This document shows positions 1-8,598 of a stretch of 64,000 bases of DNA, piece by piece. A model generated the notes under the pieces. That model was not told where the DNA came from. It did no database searches and saw nothing but the letters and a program-made list of their open reading frames with translations. Numbering within the stretch: the stretch's first letter is position 1; each line of letters begins with the position of its first letter. The position numbers were made by a program, and so were the translations under genes. The stretch lies in NCBI GenBank assembly GCA_022827275.1, contig JAJDTG010000021.1, positions 21,197 through 85,196 of the forward strand, read 5' to 3'. Source of the DNA: Candidatus Dadabacteria bacterium. GTDB taxonomy: Bacteria; Desulfobacterota_D; UBA1144; Nemesobacterales; Nemesobacteraceae.

Positions 1-755
1 CGGTCTATTAGGTCGACATAGAATTCAACAAACTCGTCTACGAATTCCTTGAGCGTATCTCTGTCCACGACGTCGACGGCGCTTGTTTTGGGAACATAAT
101 GCGGACAGCGTAGTTTGGAAAAAGATAAATCCGAGAAATTATGGTGAAGTCCGGCGACAAGTACCGGGGGCGGCCCCGGGGGAAGTGCCGGTAGTTGCGG
201 TTCGACCATAGCGGCGCAGGCTGCTCTGGCTTCACCGTTGAGGGTGTAATCGACGCAGGCTACCCCGTCTTCACTTTTTTCCAACTCGTCCATGAGATTT
301 TTCATGGGACTATAATTATTCAGGGTTCCGCCCTGCGCCAAGGGGTAGAATGGATGGGGCTGCTGTATTACGCCCTCTTTGCTCATCCGCCATATGTATA
401 CGTCGTCGTTTTGCCAGTCTCCATCTTTTTCTTGAATGAGTCGGAGAAAGGGTGCGAGACCGTTGCGATAATCGGTTAATTGCGTTAAGTGGCCTTTTGC
501 GTGCAGCACGAGTTCCCGCATTTTCATCTTGTCCCCGGCCATGACGTCTCCCGCGGTTACGCTTCCGTTCTCATGGTTGTCCCCGGTGCCCGCTCGGGCC
601 GGGATCTCTGGATAGTTATGGGCATTCAGCGCCCCTGTGTATGAAAAGAAAACGAGCAGCGCCAGCACAGAAGCGAAAAGTACCGTTTTCCCTGTCTTTA
701 TGACGATTTCGTCGCGAAAGCGGCTTTCTGCTTTTTCCGAGTGTGTTGTTTTCAT
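1..755 (-). CDS. Left-truncated secreted/membrane-anchored protein with a Cache-like region (runs off the window start)
   Basis: Own translation of the minus strand from ATG at 755: MKTTHSEKAESRFRDEIVIKTGKTVLFASVLALLVFFSYTGALNAHNYPEIPARAG...DDVYIWRMSKEGVIQQPHPFYPLAQGG...VACVDYTLNGEARAACAAM...VLVAGLHHNFSDLSF...; open to base 1, N-terminal hydrophobic segment, AGAGGAGA ribosome site upstream. Not in the supplied ORF track. Confidence 0.7.
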   Translation of the reverse strand, partial: MKTTHSEKAESRFRDEIVIKTGKTVLFASVLALLVFFSYTGALNAHNYPEIPARAGTGDNHENGSVTAGDVMAGDKMKMRELVLHAKGHLTQLTDYRNGLAPFLRLIQEKDGDWQNDDVYIWRMSKEGVIQQPHPFYPLAQGGTLNNYSPMKNLMDELEKSEDGVACVDYTLNGEARAACAAMVEPQLPALPPGPPPVLVAGLHHNFSDLSFSKLRCPHYVPKTSAVDVVDRDTLKEFVDEFVEFYVDLID

Positions 756-849
756 GCTGGAATCTCCTCTGTTCACCTTAGTTCTTCAGCTCCATTACTA
801 CCCTTTTATAATACCATAACCTTCTGCCCGGATGGGGCAAGCGGTGCCG

Positions 850-2571
850 TCAAGCGACAAGAAACCGGGAGATCTTTCGGATGCTTGCGGCTGCCTCGTA
901 CGGAATTCCGATGCTCACTATCGCCCTTCCCTTTTCGCTAAGAGACTTGAAGTCGCCCGTGGCCTGCGCGGTCTTTAGTATTCCGAAGGAAAATATCGAC
1001 TCCGCGGAACCAACCTCATCAGGTATGGGAAGATCGTTCGCGTTACGGCTTACGATCTGGATGAAGAATCCTTCCCCTGAATCTCCCTTGTGAAGCTGGC
1101 CGGTTGAGTGGAGAAATCTGGGGCCGAAGCCCATAGTTACGGGTACGGATGATATGTTCTCGATCTGCTCCCGGAGGGAGTGGAGTTCCTTTGAATTCTC
1201 TTCTCCCGGGTCCACGTACGCATGGATCGATATGTAGCCCGTTTTTTTCGAAGAGAGGGTGCTTCTTAAATGTTCCGGGGATTCTATGTCTCTGTTGCTT
1301 GAGAAAACGAGATCCTCTATGGAAAAGTCGGTTTTACGGGGTTCGGTTTCTCCGGTTTCCCTGTAGAGCTTAAGAAACTTTCTGGCAAAAGCCTTTGCGG
1401 ACTCTACATCGGGCTGATCGAAGGGGTTTATTCCCATAATGCTTCCCGCAACGGCAACCGCGAACTCAAAACGCAGAAATTCAGCCGCAACCGCGTCGGG
1501 CGAGTCAACGGTTATTCGTACGAAGGGAACACCACCCCGCGCGAGACGTTCCGAGACGGCATCCGTGTCATCGTCCCCTCTCAGGGAAAAAACAATATAC
1601 GCCCTGTCCTCACCGGGTTGCGGCGCTAGGGCGCCCGGCTCGTCAAGCAACGGAAGGATGCCGACGCCCTCTTTTCCAAGACTCTCGGCAATCAGCTGTT
1701 CTGCCCAGTAGCCGAAAGGGAAAAGTTTTTCAGAGAAAACAAAACCCAGCTTGTTTCTTCCCTCCCTCGCCATCACCCCGAGAAAGGTTCCCAGGCGGAG
1801 GGAAGGACTCTCGTTACAGTCTCCCGAAGCTGCGGCGCTTTTAAGTTCAAGCAGCACTGAGGAGGCGGACTGAAGTATCGCGCGCGCATCGACTCCGGCA
1901 AGTGCGGCCGGGACAAGGCCGAAGTAGGAGAGCGCGCTGAACCTTCCACCTACGTTCGGGTCGTTTATAAACACCTTTCTGAATCCGTGTTTGTGGGAGG
2001 TGTCGATCAGCTTTGAGCCGGGATCCGTTATGCAGATGAAATGTTCCCCCGCGGAGTCAGTTTCTTTTGCGAGTTCGCCGTAAAAATATTTCATCAGGGA
2101 AACGGTTTCCACCGTCGAACCTGATTTTGAGGAGACTACGAAGATTGTTTTCGGAAGACTGATGTTCTGCCGGGTTTTCAGTATGAAATCGGGATCCGTC
2201 GTATCAAGAAGGGTAAGACGCAGGAAGCCGCCCCGGGGAGCGAGTATGTTTCTGAACACCTCGCAGGAGAGGCTTGAGCCTCCCATGCCGAGAACCACTA
2301 CGTCGGTGAATCCCGCTTTTCGCACCGATTCTGAGAAATCGCGGATTTCATCCGTCGCCCCGAGCATGTTTTCGGGAAGGTGTACCCAGCCGAGTCGGTT
2401 TGTGATTTCCGAAGGGTCATCCGCCCAGAGCAGGTAATCGTGACCGAAGAATCTCTTGGCAAAGCGGTTTTTTTTGAACTTGAGCAGCTGGGATTCAATT
2501 GCGCTTTGGTAATCGCCCGCGTATTCCGTGTAGCTTAGCGACTCGAAACCGGCTTTGTTCTCGGCGGACAC
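850..2571 (-). CDS. pgi: Glucose-6-phosphate isomerase (SIS-domain, Tal/Pgi C-terminal-type)
   Basis: 573 aa; VVVLGMGGSSLSCEVFRNIL, FVVSSKSGSTVET, GGRFSALSYFGLVPAAL, EQLIAESLGKEG motifs. Confidence 0.85.
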   Translation of the reverse strand: MSAENKAGFESLSYTEYAGDYQSAIESQLLKFKKNRFAKRFFGHDYLLWADDPSEITNRLGWVHLPENMLGATDEIRDFSESVRKAGFTDVVVLGMGGSSLSCEVFRNILAPRGGFLRLTLLDTTDPDFILKTRQNISLPKTIFVVSSKSGSTVETVSLMKYFYGELAKETDSAGEHFICITDPGSKLIDTSHKHGFRKVFINDPNVGGRFSALSYFGLVPAALAGVDARAILQSASSVLLELKSAAASGDCNESPSLRLGTFLGVMAREGRNKLGFVFSEKLFPFGYWAEQLIAESLGKEGVGILPLLDEPGALAPQPGEDRAYIVFSLRGDDDTDAVSERLARGGVPFVRITVDSPDAVAAEFLRFEFAVAVAGSIMGINPFDQPDVESAKAFARKFLKLYRETGETEPRKTDFSIEDLVFSSNRDIESPEHLRSTLSSKKTGYISIHAYVDPGEENSKELHSLREQIENISSVPVTMGFGPRFLHSTGQLHKGDSGEGFFIQIVSRNANDLPIPDEVGSAESIFSFGILKTAQATGDFKSLSEKGRAIVSIGIPYEAAASIRKISRFLVA

Positions 2572-2573
2572 GG

Positions 2574-4568
2574 CTAGTCACCAAGCAGGTCGAGACATTC
2601 TTTGAGTATGGTTTCGGCGTTAAAACCGAAATTGTTCATGACGTCCTGATACGGGGCCGACTCTCCGAAGCAGTCTATTCCGTAGGCTTTGGCGGAAGAG
2701 CTCGAGCCGATGAATCTTTCCCATCCAAGCGTCGCTCCCGCCTCAACGCTGATCCTTGTGGGTACGGAAGGCGGCAGTACGCTGTCTTTATACTCCCGGG
2801 GCTGTGCTTCGAATAGGCTCCAGCAGGGAAGGCTCACCACTCTCGGGTTTTTTCCCGTTTCCCGTAGTTTTTCATAAACTTCAAGGCAGACATGAACCTC
2901 AGAACCTGTGGATATCAGTATAATGTCGGGCGCGCCGTCTGAGTCCGCAAGTACGTAACCGCCCGCAAGAGCTCCCTCGGCCGCCGAGTAGCGGTCCCTG
3001 TCTATTACCGGAACGTTCTGTCTTGTGAGAATGAACGCGGCGGGGCGGTCCGTGAGTCCCATCACGTGCTTCCAGAGGACCGCTAGCTCGTTCGCATCAC
3101 AGGGTCGTATGACATCGATGTTGGGAGTGACTCTCAGGGTCGCCAGATGTTCTATGGGCTGGTGCGTGGGTCCGTCTTCGCCGACCCCTATACTGTCGTG
3201 GGTAAAAATGTAGATGACGGGCAGTTTCATCAGGCCCGCGAGCCTTATCGAAGGTTTCATGTAGTCGGCAAAGACGAAATAGGTCGAGGCATAGGTCTTC
3301 AGTCCGCTGAGGCACATGCCGCTTGCTATTGCCGCCATTGAGTGTTCCCTGACTCCGAAATGAAAATTTCTTCCCTCCCTGTCCTCGGCGGAAAAGCTCG
3401 TCGTACACTTAAGATAGGTTTTAGTCGAAGAGCCCACATCAGCGGCGCCGCCCATAAACCACGGCACTTTTTTCCCTATGGCATTGATTATGCTCGAGTT
3501 CGCGGAACGAGTCGCAACCGGATCTGCGGGATAGGGAAAAAATGGGATGTCAACGTCCCACCCCTCAGGCAGCTTCCTTTTACTAAACATCTCAAAGTCG
3601 TGAGCAAGTTCCGGATATTCGTTTGAATACTTCCTGAAATTCTCCTTCCAGGCCGCTTCGGCATCGTTTCCTCTGGCGATCGCTCCTTCTCTGTAGGAGA
3701 GGATTTCATCTGGAACGTGAAAGTTCCCCGGTGCGTTCCATCCGTAAAATTCCTTTGTCAGACTGACTTCCTCCTCTCCAAGCGGAGCTCCGTGGGCCTC
3801 GCACGTGTTCTGCTTGTTGGGGCTTCCGTATGCTATCTGGCTTTTCAATATGAGAATGGAGGGCTTCTTGGTTTCGGACCGCGCGCGAACAAGGGCTTTT
3901 TCAATTTCTCCAAGATTGTTTGCGTCCGAGACTTCTTCCACGTGCCAGTTGTAGGATTCGAACCGCATCTCCGTGTCCTCGGAATATGCAAGCGAAGTGC
4001 TGCCCTCGATTGTTATGCTGTTGCTGTCGTATATCCAGATCAAATTTCCGAGTCCCAGATGTCCCGCTATGGATGCGGCTTCTGAGGAAATTCCTTCCAT
4101 CATGTCCCCGTCACTGCAGATTGAATACACATGATGATTTATTATATCGTGGCCGGGACGGTTGAAGTGCTCCGAAAGCCATTTACTTGCTATGGCCATT
4201 CCAACCGAATTCGATACTCCCTGCCCCAGAGGCCCGGTCGTGGTCTCAACTCCGGCCGTGATTCCCAGTTCGGGGTGACCGGGACAGCGGCTGTGGAGGC
4301 TTCGGAATTTCTTTATATCGTCAATCGAGATGTCGTATCCGTTTACATAGAGGGCGGCGTAGAGAAGCATGGAAGCGTGACCGGCAGAAAGGACGAAGCG
4401 GTCGCGATTGGTCCAGCTCGGGTTTTTGGGGTTATGCCTTAAGAACTTGTCGAAAAGCACGAAAGCCGTGGGAGCGAGAGCCATCGGGGTTCCCGGATGG
4501 CCGGACTTCGCTTTTTCCACCGCATCCATCGCGAGAGTTCTTATGCAGTTGATTACAAGGTTCTCCAA
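2574..4568 (-). CDS. tkt: Transketolase
   Basis: 664 aa; SGHPGTPMALAPTAFVLF, GPLGQGVSNSVGMA, SDGDMMEGISSEA, GEDGPTHQPIEHLATLR. Confidence 0.95.
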   Translation of the reverse strand: MENLVINCIRTLAMDAVEKAKSGHPGTPMALAPTAFVLFDKFLRHNPKNPSWTNRDRFVLSAGHASMLLYAALYVNGYDISIDDIKKFRSLHSRCPGHPELGITAGVETTTGPLGQGVSNSVGMAIASKWLSEHFNRPGHDIINHHVYSICSDGDMMEGISSEAASIAGHLGLGNLIWIYDSNSITIEGSTSLAYSEDTEMRFESYNWHVEEVSDANNLGEIEKALVRARSETKKPSILILKSQIAYGSPNKQNTCEAHGAPLGEEEVSLTKEFYGWNAPGNFHVPDEILSYREGAIARGNDAEAAWKENFRKYSNEYPELAHDFEMFSKRKLPEGWDVDIPFFPYPADPVATRSANSSIINAIGKKVPWFMGGAADVGSSTKTYLKCTTSFSAEDREGRNFHFGVREHSMAAIASGMCLSGLKTYASTYFVFADYMKPSIRLAGLMKLPVIYIFTHDSIGVGEDGPTHQPIEHLATLRVTPNIDVIRPCDANELAVLWKHVMGLTDRPAAFILTRQNVPVIDRDRYSAAEGALAGGYVLADSDGAPDIILISTGSEVHVCLEVYEKLRETGKNPRVVSLPCWSLFEAQPREYKDSVLPPSVPTRISVEAGATLGWERFIGSSSSAKAYGIDCFGESAPYQDVMNNFGFNAETILKECLDLLGD

Positions 4569-4778
4569 ATTTTCATCCTCGGGGAGAAATCCGCACGGAA
4601 AATTAAAAATCCGTTCCGGCGCGCGCCGGATTCATGTAAAGCGACGGCCGGGGTTTCGCTTTTGCGGGCCGTTTTTAAATTTACTTATAATAAACAATGG
4701 GAATAATATAGCAACATATATCCGGAGGCGGTTTTCGCGGCGTGCGTACGACATGAAACCCGCCGTTTCACGTGCGAA

Positions 4779-5492
4779 ATGAAAAAGGCGGCTTTGGTTA
4801 CAGGTGGGGCGGTGAGAATAGGAAAGGAGATTTCCCTTAACCTCGCACAAAAGGGCTATAATATCGCCCTCCACTACAACTCTTCGGAAAAAGAAGCCTT
4901 AGCTACAAGGGAACTGATTCTCAAGAGCGGTGTTAAATGCGACCTTTTCCAGTGTGACCTTTCATCACCTGATAGCGCGAGAGACCTTGTCCCTGAAGTC
5001 ATGGAGAGCCTTGGGGAGCTCTGCGTTCTTGTTAACAACGCCTCGATCTTTGAGAACGTCGGGTTCCATGATGTCACCCCGGAGTTTCTTGAGACCGACA
5101 TGGCCATAAACTTCAAGGCTCCTTTCTTTCTCTCGCAATCTTTTTCCACCGAGACTAGCGGAGGGCTTATCATTAATTTTCTTGACACTAGGATCAGGAA
5201 AAATCCCGTCGAGCATTTCTCCTACAATCTGAGCAAGAAATGCCTTTATCATTTGACTAAAATGCTCTCAAGAGAACTCGCTCCCGATTTTCGGGTAAAT
5301 GCCTTGTGCCCAGGAGCCGTGCTTGCTCCCCCGGGGTTTGGGGATGACTATGTTCACAGGATGGCACAGGGAACTCCGATGAAGCGTCCAGGTTCTATTG
5401 AGGATATAATAAACGCGTTTAACTATCTTCTAGAGAATAATTACGTTACCGGAGAGTGTCTTTTCGTTGACGGAGGCATGAGCCTTACCTGA
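4779..5492 (+). CDS. Short-chain dehydrogenase/reductase, pteridine-reductase (FolM)-like
   Basis: TGGAVRIGKEI nucleotide-binding loop, VNNAS, YNLSKK active site; directly upstream of folB. Confidence 0.8.
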   Translation: MKKAALVTGGAVRIGKEISLNLAQKGYNIALHYNSSEKEALATRELILKSGVKCDLFQCDLSSPDSARDLVPEVMESLGELCVLVNNASIFENVGFHDVTPEFLETDMAINFKAPFFLSQSFSTETSGGLIINFLDTRIRKNPVEHFSYNLSKKCLYHLTKMLSRELAPDFRVNALCPGAVLAPPGFGDDYVHRMAQGTPMKRPGSIEDIINAFNYLLENNYVTGECLFVDGGMSLT

Positions 5493-5496
5493 TGAG

Positions 5497-5844
5497 ATGA
5501 TAATAAAAATTGAAAACCTTAGGCTTCGCACGATAATAGGAGTTTATGATTGGGAAAAGGAGAACCGCCAGGACCTGATCATAAACGTCACCATCGATTT
5601 CGACGGACGCAAGGCTGTCGAGAGCGACAGCATAGACGATACTTTGGACTACAAGGCCATAAATAAAAAGATCATAAGCTTTGTGGAGACGAATGATTTT
5701 AACCTGCTTGAGAGGGTTGCCGGGGGCATATGCGATATAGTTTTTGAGGATCCGGCGGTGAGGTGGGCGTCGGCGAAGGTGGACAAACCCGGGGCACTTC
5801 GCTTCGCCGATTCCGTTTCGGTAACCGAAGCGAGGGAGAGATAG
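5497..5844 (+). CDS. folB: Dihydroneopterin aldolase
   Basis: 115 aa MIIKIENLRLRTIIGVYDWEKENRQDLIINVTIDFD...DTLDYKAINKKI. Confidence 0.9.
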   Translation: MIIKIENLRLRTIIGVYDWEKENRQDLIINVTIDFDGRKAVESDSIDDTLDYKAINKKIISFVETNDFNLLERVAGGICDIVFEDPAVRWASAKVDKPGALRFADSVSVTEARER

Positions 5845-6264
5845 ACGGGTTCTTGGGAAGACCGGGATTGCGGCGAGACTAGGGCGACTTTTCTGGTTTG
5901 ACGAGGATTTTGAATGCGTAGCGGTCGCGCGGGATTCTTCTCCTTCTGGACGAAACCGAAATCTCTTGGCAATACCACAGTTCTCCGAGACATTGCTGGC
6001 GAGTTTCCAAGGGGTGTCTGCATTCGGGACCATCTCGAATGATTTTATGCGTGATCTAGACATGCAGAACTGAATGGTCTGGTAGTCAGCCGGATGTGCT
6101 CACGTATGAGAACACGCCAGTACTTACCGTATCTCGAACCGGAGGTCGTGCGTGAGAAACTCCTGTGCTATATGCGATAATGGTGATGCCGGGAGAGAAA
6201 ACTGCGAATTTCAAGACATGCTTTTAACTTTTGGTTGTCTGGATGTAGAACATGATCGCTGATT

Positions 6265-6294
6265 ATGATTAGGCGGGAGCATTGGTTAAGGCGG
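6265..6294 (+). repeat. Partial duplicate of the start of the downstream DUF4143 ATPase gene (10 codons then TAG)
   Basis: ATGATTAGGCGGGAGCATTGGTTAAGGCGG TAG (MIRREHWLRR*) versus ATGATTAGGCGAGAGTATTGGCTAAAGCGG at 6346 (MIRREYWLKR). Confidence 0.85.
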
Positions 6295-6345
6295 TAGATT
6301 TGAAAATGCAATTGATTTTTAGTCGTCTAAATATAAAATATAGTT

Positions 6346-7494
6346 ATGATTAGGCGAGAGTATTGGCTAAAGCGGCTTCAGGATGCTTGGTATCGTCGTT
6401 CCATTGTCTGGCTCGCCGGAGTAAGGAGGACGGGCAAGACGACCTTGGCAAAAATGCTGCCTGAAGCAATTTACCTGAACTGCGACCTACCTTCCACGCA
6501 GAGAATTCTGCTGGATCCCGAACTGTTTTTGCGTAGCAACCCAACTGATAAACTTCTGATTCTGGATGAAGTTCATCAATTGGCGGATCCGAGTCTATGT
6601 CTTAAAATTATGGCGGATGAATATCCTGAAATGCGTGTGTTGGCTACCGGTTCGTCCACACTTAACGCTACGCGTAAGTTCCGCGACACACTTGCGGGAC
6701 GCAAACGTTCCATTCGTCTGCTTCCGGTTCTCTGGCGGGAATGCGTTGCGGAATTCGGAATAAAGGATCTTGACCGGCGTCTGCTCCATGGCGGTCTGCC
6801 GGAACCACTGCTGTCCGAAAACATAGACCCCGCTTTCTACCGTGAGTGGATAGACAGTTTCTACGCTCGGGATATGCAGGAACTTTTCGGCATACGCAAC
6901 CGGCGGGGATTTCTCTCGCTGCTGCGTCTGCTGCTGCGCCAGAGCGGTGGGCAGGTGGATTATTCGCGCCTAGCATCTGACAGCGGGCTGAGTCAACCTA
7001 CCGTAAAGACTCATATGGAGTCCATGCGGATCGCCTGTGCGATACACCTTGTCCCGCCCTTTCACGGCGGCGGAAAACGGGAGATAGTGGCCCGCCCGAA
7101 GTGTTATGCGTTTGATACCGGGTTTGTCTGCCACGAGAGGGGCTGGGACTCCATAAGGGACGAGGACCGTGGTCTGCTCTGGGAGCATCTGGTAATTGAC
7201 GCGTTGCGCAGTTGCCATGCGGATGACTCTATCTTTTACTGGCGGGACAAGTCGGGCCGCGAGATAGACTTTGTCGTACGTCGCGGACGGGAACGCGTGG
7301 ATACCATAGAATGCAAAATCAATCTTGAAAAGCTGACTACAACGGCTACGGAAGTTTTTCGTGGCTACTATCCCGAAGGGGACAACTATATGGTGAGTCC
7401 AGGCGTTGAGACATCTTACAGTATCCGCAGAGGTGGCCTGACCTACACGGTCTGCGCTCCTGACAGCGAACCGGGCTGGCCGCGCATTCCATGA
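6346..7494 (+). CDS. AAA-family ATPase with DUF4143-type C-terminus
   Basis: Walker A AGVRRTGKTTLA, LLILDEVHQL Walker B, ATGSS, C-terminal YWRDKSGREIDFVVRRG. Confidence 0.85.
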   Translation: MIRREYWLKRLQDAWYRRSIVWLAGVRRTGKTTLAKMLPEAIYLNCDLPSTQRILLDPELFLRSNPTDKLLILDEVHQLADPSLCLKIMADEYPEMRVLATGSSTLNATRKFRDTLAGRKRSIRLLPVLWRECVAEFGIKDLDRRLLHGGLPEPLLSENIDPAFYREWIDSFYARDMQELFGIRNRRGFLSLLRLLLRQSGGQVDYSRLASDSGLSQPTVKTHMESMRIACAIHLVPPFHGGGKREIVARPKCYAFDTGFVCHERGWDSIRDEDRGLLWEHLVIDALRSCHADDSIFYWRDKSGREIDFVVRRGRERVDTIECKINLEKLTTTATEVFRGYYPEGDNYMVSPGVETSYSIRRGGLTYTVCAPDSEPGWPRIP

Positions 7495-7613
7495 GCTTCG
7501 CTAGGGATGTTTGTTAGAGATTGCTGGCAAAAAACAGCGACGCCAGCGACCTCGGTCAATGCGATTTCAGTTATAATTTCCGGGTTTTAAACCATTAATA
7601 TAAGGTAACTGGG

Positions 7614-8024
7614 TTGAATACAGTTATTGTTGGAATTGGCTCAAACATAGATGCCGAGAAGAACGTAAGTGCCGCCAAACGAATGCTCGGGGAAAAACTC
7701 AACGTTCTCAGAGAATCGGAATTCGTGAGAACTAGGCCTATAGGGCCACGGCAGCAGCAGGATTTTCTAAACGGTTCCCTGCTGCTAAAAACCCGTCTTG
7801 GCCTTAAGCAACTGAAAATCCTGCTCAAGGGAGTGGAGATTGCTCTTGGAAGGGGTGTCAAAGAGGATCGCTACGGCCCGAGAAAAATGGATCTGGATAT
7901 ACTCGTGTGGAACGGAGAGATTGTTGATTCCGATGTTTACGAGCGGGGATTTCTTCGCCGCTCCGTGATCGAACTTTGTCCTGAACTTGAAAAAACATTG
8001 AAGGGGGAGCAGGGTCCTGCTTGA
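7614..8024 (+). CDS. folK: 2-amino-4-hydroxy-6-hydroxymethyldihydropteridine diphosphokinase (HPPK)
   Basis: VIVGIGSNIDAEKN, RTRPIGPRQQQDFLNGSLLL, DRYGPRKMDLDIL; TTG start. Confidence 0.92.
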   Translation: MNTVIVGIGSNIDAEKNVSAAKRMLGEKLNVLRESEFVRTRPIGPRQQQDFLNGSLLLKTRLGLKQLKILLKGVEIALGRGVKEDRYGPRKMDLDILVWNGEIVDSDVYERGFLRRSVIELCPELEKTLKGEQGPA

Positions 8025-8559
8025 AGAAACCGAAATCCTGGAAGGCGTCGGGCTTAAAAAGTTTCTCTCAAAAGACGATATAGAAAACGCCGTTTCGAGG
8101 CTTGCAAGGCAACTTTCAGGAGACTACAAGGGGAAAACTCCCGTTGCGGTCTGCGTTCTTAAGGGGGCGCGTCCCTTTTTTGAAGATCTTCTGGCGCAGG
8201 TGACCGTTAAAGTTGAAAAGCAGTTCCTCAGGGTTTCAAGCTACAGAAAAGGGGCGAGACCGGGGCGCCTCGAGCTCTTAAGAGATATTGAATGCGAATT
8301 GGGGGGCAGGGACGTTATAATAGTTGAGGATATAATTGACACTTCGGAGACTGCGAAGTTTATCCTGCGGCACATGGGATCTAAAAACCCGGATTCGCTT
8401 CGAATATGTACGCTTATAGATAAGAGGGGAAAGGACCCAATGGGTCCCGCGCCCGATTACACGGGTTTTCAGGTGGATGAAGGTTTTCTGGTGGGCTACG
8501 GAATGGACTACATGGAGAGGGGAAGATCACTTGAGGATATATACCTGCTTCAGGAGTAG
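8017..8559 (+). CDS. hpt: Hypoxanthine phosphoribosyltransferase; real N-terminus lies upstream of the track ORF
   Basis: Frame is open from 8002: ...LLEETEILEGVGLKKFLSKDDIENAVSRLARQLSGDYKGKTPVAVCVLKGARPFFEDLLAQVTVKVE...VIIVEDIIDT; PRPP loop VEDIIDT. Start codon uncertain (no ATG/GTG/TTG before 8200; CTG at 8017 is a candidate). Confidence 0.85.
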   Translation: MLEETEILEGVGLKKFLSKDDIENAVSRLARQLSGDYKGKTPVAVCVLKGARPFFEDLLAQVTVKVEKQFLRVSSYRKGARPGRLELLRDIECELGGRDVIIVEDIIDTSETAKFILRHMGSKNPDSLRICTLIDKRGKDPMGPAPDYTGFQVDEGFLVGYGMDYMERGRSLEDIYLLQE

Positions 8560-8598
8560 CTTCATTCTTGCTCCCGACAAAAGGCTACGGAGACGGAC

